From NCBI GenBank assembly GCA_003218935.1, contig QHPA01000113.1, forward strand, positions 1-12,463: a stretch of 12,463 bases of DNA. Reading direction: 5' to 3'. The notes below the pieces were generated by a model, which was not told the origin of the DNA, made no database searches, and worked only from the letters and a program-made list of their open reading frames with translations. A program made the translations under genes and the position numbers. The DNA is from Verrucomicrobiota bacterium (GTDB lineage Bacteria; Verrucomicrobiota; Verrucomicrobiia; Limisphaerales; AV2). Shown here one piece after another: positions 1 through 6,593 of the stretch (within the stretch, counting starts at the first letter, position 1; every line of letters starts with the position of its first letter).

Positions 1-669
1 GGGCTCAACCACCTTGAAATCGCTCGCCAGTTCCGGGGCGAAGGTAGAATCAGCGAGCTTCGGATTCAGCACGGCGTTGATAAAATCATTCCGCAGAGTG
101 GAGCCGTCGGCGAATTGAAGTTCGGTCGCCCGCAACGAGAAGTCGTTTGTCGCAAAAGCGATTTTGATTCGCGGCATCAGCCGACGCGCTGAAGGCGATC
201 TGGGTTGCAGCGTTACTTCGTGAACGTTGTTCGTGGTCGTCTGGGCGATCACCCGAAAGCGCGACTCCAGTTCGCTTTGGCTGCGCGGGAAGCCGGCTTC
301 GAGCAGGGCGAGCGTGTCGCGCCATTGGCCGGTCTGTTGGCCGGTGAGCGGATATTTTTCCGCCCGCTTCAGCTTCGGGTAAATGACCAGCATCTGGCCG
401 GCCTGCCGCACGGCAATGGTCTGCGGCGGGTTGCCGAGTTCCCAGTGAAAACGGTTCGGGACAGCGAACCAGACGTGTCCGGTCGCCGTGAGCGGTTGGG
501 TCAACGATTTCAACGCCCTGGTCTGAACGACTTCCGCGGACCAGGTCTGGATGTTGGCCTGAGCATTGAGCCAGGCGCCGAGAGTGGAGTTGGTGTCGGA
601 GGCGGATAGCCGCCCGCTAAACACGCCAAATAACGCGAAGAACAGAAAAATTGACGCCCGTTCGCGCAA
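1..669 (-). CDS. LolA-like outer-membrane lipoprotein carrier protein (3' end beyond window)
   Basis: Reading the minus strand from a TTG at 669-667 gives an open frame of 223 codons with no stop before the window edge. Residues 1-23 form a good signal peptide (charged MRER, a hydrophobic FLFFALFGVF core, then LSA before SDTN), which decided the start; no ATG or GTG precedes it in frame. The mature part begins with a short helix (LGAWLNAQANIQTWSAEVVQ) followed by alternating strands (GHVWFAVPNRFHWELG, MLVIYPKLKRAEKYPL), the pattern of the LolA/LolB lipid-binding half-barrel. LolA-type proteins carry lipoproteins or other acylated cargo across the periplasm. The gene lies downstream of the MMPL-acyltransferase gene in the same direction, as in aryl-polyene-type clusters, so the cargo may be a lipid or pigment rather than ordinary lipoproteins. 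Most of the family length is present, so the end is probably only a few codons away. The family call is fairly secure; the cargo is inferred. Confidence 0.8.
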   Translation of the reverse strand, partial: MRERASIFLFFALFGVFSGRLSASDTNSTLGAWLNAQANIQTWSAEVVQTRALKSLTQPLTATGHVWFAVPNRFHWELGNPPQTIAVRQAGQMLVIYPKLKRAEKYPLTGQQTGQWRDTLALLEAGFPRSQSELESRFRVIAQTTTNNVHEVTLQPRSPSARRLMPRIKIAFATNDFSLRATELQFADGSTLRNDFINAVLNPKLADSTFAPELASDFKVVEP

Positions 670-690
670 TGCGCGGAGGACAGCGTGGCG

Positions 691-705
691 CAGGCATCCT
701 GCCTG
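691..705. repeat. Short hairpin, part of a dispersed-repeat module
   Basis: CAGGCA-tcc-TGCCTG forms a perfect 6-bp stem with a 3-nt loop in the spacer before the LolA-like gene. Together with the larger inverted repeat at 731-806 it makes a two-hairpin block resembling REP/BIME-type intergenic repeats. It lies 22 bp upstream of the TTG start used for the LolA-like gene. That it belongs to a multi-copy family is recalled, not shown here. Confidence 0.55.
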
Positions 706-730
706 TCCGCCATGAAACCGCCCGGGCCCC

Positions 731-806
731 GTAGCCGGCGAGATAAGGAGGCGGATTCTCCGGGCAAAGCAGCCTGTCCCATCCGCCTCCTTACGTCGGC
801 GACTAC
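731..806. repeat. Long imperfect inverted repeat containing SD-like and anti-SD-like arms
   Basis: Positions 731-756 and 781-806 are inverted copies of 26 bp matching at 22 positions. The inner 13 bp (TAAGGAGGCGGAT against ATCCGCCTCCTTA) is perfect and the loop is 24 nt. The repeat ends 15 bp past the stop codon of the exporter-acyltransferase gene, between two co-directional genes, so it would be a strong RNA hairpin in their shared transcript. One arm contains AAGGAGG, the full Shine-Dalgarno core, and the other its complement. There is no T-tract, so it does not look like an ordinary intrinsic terminator. It may be a mobile palindromic repeat, an mRNA stabiliser or a partial attenuator. 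Confidence 0.7.
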
Positions 807-821
807 TCTCGAGGCGGCGCG

Positions 822-3800
822 TTACGGCCAGATCGGAACGAAGTGATACCATTGGTCGGGATGTTGGCGGATGGCGGGTTCAAAAGCACGCATGATTTCC
901 TGGGTGAGCGTGTGGCGCGCCTCGCGCGAGCGCAGCGCCGCGCGCTCGTAGGCAATCTCCGGCAGGATGTGCGCTGTATAGCCATTGTCCTTGCGCGGCA
1001 GATAGACGGGCAACAGAACGCAGCCGGACGCGCGGGCGAGTTCCGCCGCAGCGATGGAGGCCGCGAATTTTCTGCCGAACAATTCCACGATTACGGCGCT
1101 GTCCTGCGGCGGACGGTCCATCAGCAGCGCGACGGTCGCGCCCGCCTCGAGCCGGCGAATGATATCGACGAACGCAAATGGATCGCGACCGATGACGACG
1201 GTTTCAATGCCCCAGCGGGCGCGCGAAGCCTGCCGGATGCCGGTTAGACGCCCGTGCGGTTCGGCGAGAGTGATGACGAGCAGTTTGACGCCTCGTTGAG
1301 CGAGGAGCGGGGCGCCGAATTCCCAATTGCCCAGGTGTGGAGTCAACAGGAGCATGCCGCGTCCGGTGGATTGCGCGGCGGTAAAATGCTCCCAGCCGGT
1401 CAGCTCGTCAAACAGGGGAGCGATGGGCTGTCCACTTTCGTAACGCCAGAGGTCCGCGAGTTTTAAGGCGAAGTTTCGTAACAATTCGCGGCCGGCTTTT
1501 TCAGCGGCGGCGCGGTCGCCGCCGGACGGTGGCAGAAGATTGCGAACCACCACCGCCCGCCGGCGGCGGGCGAGTGTCCAATAAACGTCCGCGAGAATGC
1601 GGCTCAATCCAGCGGCTGTTCGGGGCGGTAATTTTCGCGCAATCGCAAGACCGATTTGCCATAGTTCGGCCCGGTAAAGGCGTGACGGCCTGGTCAGCCG
1701 AGAGTGGAAGCGTGAGGATTGCGCCGGCGACGATTCCGGGTCCGGACTTTCGGCCCTCGACCCTTGACCGACGAAGGTTTTCCACCAGACGGGCAGTAGA
1801 AAGACCGAGATCAACATATTGGCGGCGATCCCCACCGCGCAGACCTGGCCGAGACTCGACATGCCGGCATTGCTCGACCAGGCGAGCGAACCGAAGCCCG
1901 AGACCGCCGTGGCGCCGCAGAGCAACAGCGCGCGTCCGACGGAGCGGTAGGCAATAGTCAAATCGCCGCCATGACGGCGGAGCGCCAGTTGCATGAAGAT
2001 GCTGTAATCGACGCCGGTTCCGAGAATCAACGGCAGCGCCATCAGGTTGAGCAGGTTCCAGGACCAGCCCGCGATTCGCATGATGGCGAGGAGGCAGAGT
2101 CCGCTGATGAACAGGATGCTCAAGCTCAGGACCACTTCCGCGAAACGATGAAACGCGAGCCAAAGGGAGAACAGGACCAGGCCCGCCAATGGCAGCACGA
2201 GCTTCCACAAGTTGCTTTTGACACTGGACAAAATCGCGCCGCCCAACAGTTCCCAACCGGAAAGCCAGACTCCGTCGCGTGGGAGTTGCCATTCAAGGTG
2301 GGCGAAGGCCGCGGGGGAGAGAGTCGCGCTGTCACCGGCGGTGTGGAGGAGTCCAAGCGCGTAAAAATTGGTCGGCGTGCGTGCGACGAGCTTTTCAAAA
2401 ACCCATGCGCTCAACGGATTGGTCGGCCAAAAAACGTTGGTCGCCGTGCTTGCCTGTTGCCAGGCGTCCAGGATGCCTTCGGTCAGCGCCAGCGAGTTGC
2501 TGGCGAACCCGTTGGACAATGCGCGAACGCGGAGCAGTTCGCGCTCAGCGGCCAATTGCCGGGCGGCTTCACGGTTGGCGGCCTGGAGTTCCGGCCGTGG
2601 CCAAAGCGCGGTGGGCAAAGTGAATCCGGAAAGCAGGTGATAGGACACCGCCTCGTCGAGGAGGGGCGCCACCTGGCCCAGGCGCCGGGCGACCTCGCCT
2701 TCATTTCGACCTTCCACGATCAGCCAAAGCGGTTCGCGCTTTTGGTTGAGTTGCTGTTTGATGGTCTCGAGGGCGGCATAAGCCTGACTGTTTCGGGGAC
2801 GCAGCGCGTTGGCGGTGGCGTCCATCCTGGGATGGCCTGAAAAGAGCGCGCATGAAGCGGAACAAATCAGCAGAGCTGTTCCGACAAAAACGGACCTGGT
2901 GACAATCGGTCTGAGCGGTGGTGATGCTTTGGGTTCGTGCGCCTGAGTGGTCTCGGTTGTTTTGGGTCGGGACTGTCTTCGGTCCGGAAAAAGCGGCGGC
3001 AAAAAGGCGAAGATCATCACCAGGGCGGACAGTCCCACGCCAACGCCCACCAACGATCCGAGTTGGGCCAATCCGGGCAGGCCGCCGAAATTCAACACCA
3101 GGAACGCGGTGATGGTCGTGACCGCCGCCCAGAAAATGCTCGGCGCAATCGCGTCGCGGATTTCCGGCACGGACAGGTCGGGATGCGCCAAAGCTTCCTG
3201 GTAATGCACCACGGCATAGTCCACCGCCAGGCCAAGCAGAACGGCGGCGAACCCCATGCTGACGACGTTGATCGTCCCGAAGATCAGGCCGCCCAGGGCA
3301 AGCGTGCCGGCCAGGATCAGCGCCAGCAAAGTGAGCAGCCACACCATGGGCCTCCAGCGTCGATGCGCCAGCCAGAACAACATCGCGATGATCAGTGACG
3401 TGCCGCCGACCGAGGTCGTGACATCGCGTTCCATGCCGCCGGCGATCTCGGTGACGAAGGCCGGGCGCCCGGTGTAGCCGATGGCGACGCCGTCTGACGA
3501 CTGTTGTGCGGGCGGTACCGCTTCGTTCACCGTTCGCCTGACCGCGTGGAGCCAATGCGCGCATTCGCGGTAGCTTGCCAGCTCGCCGGGCGCTTTGACA
3601 AAGAGGAGACGAAATGTGCCATCGACCGAAGCGAACATCTCCTGTCCCTCGCCAAAATGTGGGGCGGAACCTGTCGCGCCTTCGGGGAGGCTGGTGAGTC
3701 CGAAGGGGTCGTAGCTGAGTCGCGCGAGGTCGCCGGGCGACAGGGAGGTGGCCAGTGCGTCGCGCGCGGTCGTCAGCAACGAATTGAGGTTCGTGGCCGC

Positions 3801-4181
3801 GAGACGGTTGGTCAGTTGACCAAAAGCTTCCGGCGGTTGATTGAGCCACAGGCAGGCGATCAGTTCGGCGGCTTGCGCGGGATGTTCGAGCCACGGCGGC
3901 TGCCAGGTGACTTCGGCGACGAGATTGGTTTCGCGACGCAGGCGCTCGGCGATGTCGCGCGCGGTGCTCTCAGTCGTTTCGCTGTCGGCAGTGTGCACGT
4001 AGAGAATCAACTCCCGCGCGTTGGCAAAATGCTGCTGGTAGATTTTCAGCCCTTGCACAGCGGGCGCGTCAGCCGGCAGCAGGTTGAGCACTTCAACATC
4101 AAATCGAAGGCGCGCAAGTCCCAGCGCAATTGGAATCGGCAGCACGAACCAGAGCCAGCGACGCGGAGAACTCATGGGCAT
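822..4181 (-). CDS. MMPL-family exporter fused to an LpxL/HtrB-type acyltransferase
   Basis: One uninterrupted frame encodes about 1119 residues. Residues 1-802 look like an RND-superfamily MMPL exporter of the predicted-exporter type found in aryl-polyene clusters. There is one membrane segment near 8-24, a soluble domain, membrane segments in 258-397, another near 430-447, a second soluble domain, and segments in 656-802. The two repeats carry GLAVDYAV (317-324) and GTGVDYSI (721-728), whose aspartates match the proton-relay position. After a polar linker (about 804-834) comes a lysophospholipid-acyltransferase domain (about 837-1119) with HLGNWE (the HX4E catalytic motif, His949 and Glu954), a DRPPQDS block and the terminal QWYHFVPIW motif of LpxL proteins. 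The start was placed at 4181; an ATG at 4175 overlaps the upstream stop as ATGA and is nearly as good. An ATG at 4265 would overlap the upstream gene by 94 bp and adds a non-membrane arginine-rich leader, so it was rejected. The exported and acylated molecule is unknown. Confidence 0.87.
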   Translation of the reverse strand: MPMSSPRRWLWFVLPIPIALGLARLRFDVEVLNLLPADAPAVQGLKIYQQHFANARELILYVHTADSETTESTARDIAERLRRETNLVAEVTWQPPWLEHPAQAAELIACLWLNQPPEAFGQLTNRLAATNLNSLLTTARDALATSLSPGDLARLSYDPFGLTSLPEGATGSAPHFGEGQEMFASVDGTFRLLFVKAPGELASYRECAHWLHAVRRTVNEAVPPAQQSSDGVAIGYTGRPAFVTEIAGGMERDVTTSVGGTSLIIAMLFWLAHRRWRPMVWLLTLLALILAGTLALGGLIFGTINVVSMGFAAVLLGLAVDYAVVHYQEALAHPDLSVPEIRDAIAPSIFWAAVTTITAFLVLNFGGLPGLAQLGSLVGVGVGLSALVMIFAFLPPLFPDRRQSRPKTTETTQAHEPKASPPLRPIVTRSVFVGTALLICSASCALFSGHPRMDATANALRPRNSQAYAALETIKQQLNQKREPLWLIVEGRNEGEVARRLGQVAPLLDEAVSYHLLSGFTLPTALWPRPELQAANREAARQLAAERELLRVRALSNGFASNSLALTEGILDAWQQASTATNVFWPTNPLSAWVFEKLVARTPTNFYALGLLHTAGDSATLSPAAFAHLEWQLPRDGVWLSGWELLGGAILSSVKSNLWKLVLPLAGLVLFSLWLAFHRFAEVVLSLSILFISGLCLLAIMRIAGWSWNLLNLMALPLILGTGVDYSIFMQLALRRHGGDLTIAYRSVGRALLLCGATAVSGFGSLAWSSNAGMSSLGQVCAVGIAANMLISVFLLPVWWKTFVGQGSRAESPDPESSPAQSSRFHSRLTRPSRLYRAELWQIGLAIARKLPPRTAAGLSRILADVYWTLARRRRAVVVRNLLPPSGGDRAAAEKAGRELLRNFALKLADLWRYESGQPIAPLFDELTGWEHFTAAQSTGRGMLLLTPHLGNWEFGAPLLAQRGVKLLVITLAEPHGRLTGIRQASRARWGIETVVIGRDPFAFVDIIRRLEAGATVALLMDRPPQDSAVIVELFGRKFAASIAAAELARASGCVLLPVYLPRKDNGYTAHILPEIAYERAALRSREARHTLTQEIMRAFEPAIRQHPDQWYHFVPIWP

Positions 4182-4669
4182 GGAGTCAAATAACCTTCCA
4201 GCATTTCGCCGGTGACGTTGTTTTCCAGACGCCAATGACCGTCGTCGCACGGATGCCAACGCCATTTAGCGGGCGGCACGATGTCACGGAAACAACGCAG
4301 GAGCTGCAGCCAGGACAGTCGCACCGGCGGTTGGCCTGGACCGGACCAGGATTTGCCTTCTGCGACAAATTGAATTTGCCACGCGTCGGGGGTGGTTTGA
4401 GCCACAATCAATGGCAGGGGTGTCTTGATGAATTGGAGGAAACCGCGTCCGTCGGGGTGAGTGGCGATGAACAGTTCTCCGGCGATTTCAGGCGCGTCGT
4501 GCTTCCATCTCCAGACGGCCTGGCCACGTTGAACGCGCCAGCCAGCCTCAGCGAGATTTACTTTCGGAAGCGGGGGCACCGTGCGACACGAACACAACGG
4601 GTAAAGCGCAAGCGAGATTGTGAAAAGGAGCACAAAATCCCGCTGCCCGAAAGAAATCTCTTTGCGCAT
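4172..4669 (-). CDS. Small envelope lipoprotein, possibly LolB/DUF3261-like
   Basis: The ATG at 4669 gives 165 residues. The N-terminus MRKEISFGQR is followed by a hydrophobic stretch (FVLLFTISLALYPL) and the sequence LCSC, a plausible though untypical lipobox with Cys28 as the lipidated residue. A TTG at 4714 in the same frame would put 15 extra residues before the charged n-region and is less likely. The mature part alternates strands with tryptophans (GWRVQRGQAVWRW, GELFIATHPDGRGFLQF, DAWQIQFV), compatible with a LolA/LolB-like half-barrel, but I do not recognise the family with certainty. The gene overlaps the start of the exporter-acyltransferase gene, implying translational coupling. 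Aryl-polyene-type clusters often carry a DUF3261 lipoprotein beside the exporter, and this protein may fill that role. No Shine-Dalgarno sequence is evident before 4669. Confidence 0.6.
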   Translation of the reverse strand: MRKEISFGQRDFVLLFTISLALYPLCSCRTVPPLPKVNLAEAGWRVQRGQAVWRWKHDAPEIAGELFIATHPDGRGFLQFIKTPLPLIVAQTTPDAWQIQFVAEGKSWSGPGQPPVRLSWLQLLRCFRDIVPPAKWRWHPCDDGHWRLENNVTGEMLEGYLTPCP

Positions 4670-4725
4670 GGCCCGGCCGACCCAACCTGTTTCACAAAAC
4701 TGCAAGGCAATCAAGCCCGAAGCTT

Positions 4726-4742
4726 TTGCGCAGCCAGCGCAA
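4726..4742. repeat. Small stem-loop upstream of the lipoprotein gene
   Basis: TTGCGC-agcca-GCGCAA is a perfect 6-bp stem with a 5-nt loop. Outer AAGCT (4720-4724) and AGCTT (4748-4752) could extend the pairing with internal gaps. It lies 57 bp before the ATG at 4669, where the leader of the minus-strand operon would be. There is no T-tract. The function is unknown. Confidence 0.35.
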
Positions 4743-4861
4743 GGGGCAGCTTGGCACTACGACCCGATCGAGTCCGGTCTGCAAGATTTACGAAGACCCC
4801 TCACCCTGTCCCCAGTGCCATTGAAATAAGCCCGGTATCGCGACCGCATGGGCAGGCTCCT

Positions 4862-4915
4862 AATCTTAATCTTAATCTTAATCAGAGCCGGGAGATTAAG
4901 ATTAAGATTAAGATT
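4862..4915. repeat. GATTAA hexamer array forming a perfect 22-bp inverted repeat
   Basis: Positions 4862-4883 consist of TCTTAA-type hexamers and 4894-4915 of GATTAA hexamers, exact complements of each other, separated by the 10-nt loop AGAGCCGGGA. The hairpin is AT-rich, with no T-tract on either side. It lies 239 bp downstream of the NtrC-family regulator stop and 193 bp upstream of the lipoprotein start, so it could act as a weak transcript boundary, but it looks like a simple-repeat expansion inside the larger element. Confidence 0.75.
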
Positions 4916-4991
4916 TCAAGGCGAACGAAGAGCGCGGAGCACCAACACGGCTCTGTCTCGGCAGAAAGCTCATTTTCATAAGATTCAACAG

Positions 4992-5033
4992 GATTATGAG
5001 TAAGAGCAAGATTACGATTAAGAGTGGGAGGAA
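4992..5033. repeat. Degenerate GATTAA-type hexamer array
   Basis: Seven successive hexamers in register all begin with GA: GATTAT, GAGTAA, GAGCAA, GATTAC, GATTAA, GAGTGG, GAGGAA. They have the same orientation as the right arm of the hexamer hairpin at 4894-4915, so both probably derive from the same unit. The array ends 8 bp before the inner part of the right terminal repeat. No function is visible. Confidence 0.55.
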
Positions 5034-5153
5034 ACCAGTCCGGCTTAATTCAACGGCAGTGGGGTGCCTTCAGGCCGGGTGAGGGGATACATGCGTCACA
5101 TGAGCAGGACGAGTTTAAGGCGGCGTACCTTGTTTGTCTGCAGCGCGCCCTGT

Positions 5154-6593
5154 TCACCACTGGTCCGACGCCGTTTTGTCCTGGGAGGGATGCAGGCCGA
5201 AGCGATTGAGTTTCTCGCGCATGGTCAGGCGGGAAACGCCGAGCCGCCGGGCGGCTTTGGCTTGATTGCCGTGGGCCAGGTTGATGGCCTGCCCGAAAAG
5301 CTCGCGTTCGAGGTGTTCGATCGCCCGGGTGTAAATGCTGCCTTCTCTGCCGTTTTGGGCATTGGCGAGCAGTTCGGTAACGTAACCGGTCAAAGCTTCC
5401 TCAGCGCCCGGCAGGGACTGAGCGGTTCGCGCCAGGACTTGTCGAATGTGGTCCGGACCGATTACGTAGCCGCGAGCCAACAGCAACGTCTGTCGCACGA
5501 CGTTTTCCAACTCGCGAACGTTGCCGGGCCAGGGCTGGCTTTGCAGCAGTTGCACGGCTTCGGCCTGAATCGAGGACTGCGGGATACCCAGTTCCACGCT
5601 GTAACGTTGGATGAAATATTTGACCAGGATCGGAATATCCTCCGGTCGCAGGCGTAAGGAGGGAACAGCTACAATCACAACGCTGAGGCGATAAAAGAGG
5701 TCCTCGCGGAAAAGTTTCTCTTTGATGGCCGTCTCCAAATCGCGATGAGTGGCGGCGATAACGCGGACGTTGACGGAGATCGTCTCTTTGCCGCCCAGCC
5801 GCTGGATGCATTTTTCCTGCAGAACGCGCAAGAGCTTGGCTTGAGTGCTCAGGCTTAAATCGCCGATTTCATCCAGGAACAATGTGCCGCCGTTGGCCTG
5901 TTCAAAGCGGCCGATGCGCCGCATGTCCGCGCCGGTGAAAGCGCCGCGTTCGTGGCCGAACAATTCGCTTTCGAGCAGGGTTTCCGGTATGGCGGCGCAG
6001 TTGACGGCGACGAACGGCGCGTTGGCCCGGTCGCTGTACTGATAGAGTGCTCGAGCCACGAGTTCCTTGCCGGTGCCGGTTTCACCACGAATGAGGACAG
6101 TGACCGGTTTGGCTGCGACGCGCCCGATTTCCTTGTAGAGTTCCTGCATCAGGCGGCTATTGCCAATAATGGCATCGTGCGTGGTGAGGGAATCGCCCAT
6201 TTCCAGAGGTTCGGACATGAACCGGCTGCTGGCGCACGCTTTCGCGACCAGCTCGATAAGCTCTTCCATCTCGAACGGCTTGAGCAGGTAATCATAGGCC
6301 CCCTGCTTGGTGGCTTCGATGGCAGTATCAGTCGTCCCGTGGGCGGTCATGAGAATGATGGGCAGGCGCGGCCTGGCCGCGTGCAGTCGGCGGACCAATT
6401 CCATCCCGTCCAGACCGGGCAGTCTGAGGTCTGTAACCACGACGTCAAAGACGTCTGCTTCGGCCCGGCTTAGAGCGTCATCGCCGCGGCCGACCACGGT
6501 GACATGGTAGCCTTCGTCGGCCAGGACGCGGCGCAAGGCGGACGCGGCGCTGGCGTCGTCCTCGATCAACAGCACGTTGGCTGGAGAACTCAT
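5154..6593 (-). CDS. NtrC-family sigma-54-dependent response regulator
   Basis: The 479-residue protein has the full three-part layout. The receiver domain (about 5-120) has the acidic pocket E11-D12-D13, phosphoacceptor D55 (VVVTDLRLPG), T83 and K105. The AAA+ domain (about 140-370) has Walker A GETGTGKE (170-177), the sigma-54-contacting loop GAFTGA (217-222), Walker B GGTLFLDEIG (235-244) and the arginine-rich FREDLFYRL segment (295-303). A Fis-type helix-turn-helix sits at about 441-466 (NQAKAARRLGVSRLTMREKL). All key residues are present, so it should be able to activate sigma-54 promoters when phosphorylated. Its ATG overlaps the kinase stop codon as ATGA, showing a coupled kinase-regulator operon. 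Likely targets are the two sigma-54-type promoters at 7992-8033. The signal and the true regulon are unknown. Confidence 0.95.
   Translation of the reverse strand: MSSPANVLLIEDDASAASALRRVLADEGYHVTVVGRGDDALSRAEADVFDVVVTDLRLPGLDGMELVRRLHAARPRLPIILMTAHGTTDTAIEATKQGAYDYLLKPFEMEELIELVAKACASSRFMSEPLEMGDSLTTHDAIIGNSRLMQELYKEIGRVAAKPVTVLIRGETGTGKELVARALYQYSDRANAPFVAVNCAAIPETLLESELFGHERGAFTGADMRRIGRFEQANGGTLFLDEIGDLSLSTQAKLLRVLQEKCIQRLGGKETISVNVRVIAATHRDLETAIKEKLFREDLFYRLSVVIVAVPSLRLRPEDIPILVKYFIQRYSVELGIPQSSIQAEAVQLLQSQPWPGNVRELENVVRQTLLLARGYVIGPDHIRQVLARTAQSLPGAEEALTGYVTELLANAQNGREGSIYTRAIEHLERELFGQAINLAHGNQAKAARRLGVSRLTMREKLNRFGLHPSQDKTASDQW

Larger units (their letters stand above)
4797..5086. mobile_element. 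MITE-like element with imperfect terminal inverted repeats
   Basis: The two ends are inverted copies. CCCCTCACCC at 4797-4806 is the exact complement of 5077-5086. Positions 4812-4832 match the complement of 5042-5062 at 18 of 21 bases (GCCrTTGAAwTAAGCC core). The right end has 14 nt between these blocks and the left has 5; the extra bases include a small hairpin, GCCTTCAGGC at 5066-5075. The roughly 290-bp interior has no credible gene but carries GATTAA hexamer arrays, one of them forming a perfect 22-bp inverted repeat. I see no clear target-site duplication. The size, the termini and the lack of coding capacity suggest a non-autonomous mobile or palindromic repeat. Transposase dependence is unproven. 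Confidence 0.5.

Noticed and set aside
510..782. A 90-residue minus-strand ORF preceded by AAGGAGG
   Set aside because: It starts inside the inverted repeat, has a ribosome-binding site spaced only 3 bp from the ATG, and runs over the signal-peptide region of the LolA-like gene in a different frame. Its peptide is what the repeat sequence would give by chance.
1971..2840. A long plus-strand ORF (289 residues)
   Set aside because: It lies wholly opposite the exporter-acyltransferase gene, has charged low-complexity composition and no recognisable motif; it is a high-GC antisense shadow.
2701..3894. A 397-residue minus-strand ORF
   Set aside because: It is another frame of the exporter gene, very rich in arginine, proline and histidine, with no membrane segments or motifs.
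4752..4766. TGGCAC at 4752 and its reverse complement at 4815 as sigma-54 promoters for neighbouring genes
   Set aside because: Neither has a GC dinucleotide at the -12 position with the required spacing.
4862..4915. Intrinsic terminator for the NtrC-type regulator gene
   Set aside because: The hairpin is AT-rich and is not followed by a T-tract on the minus strand, and it is 239 bp beyond the stop codon. Some boundary effect is possible but a standard terminator call is not supported.
4130..4981. A 283-residue plus-strand ORF ending with NLNLNLN and IKIKIKI stretches
   Set aside because: The repeated residues are just the GATTAA hexamers translated; the rest is antisense to the lipoprotein gene.
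4862..5033. Possible CRISPR array or telomere-like repeat
   Set aside because: The unit is only 6 bp with no spacers, and lies inside a chromosomal gene block. It is a simple-sequence repeat.
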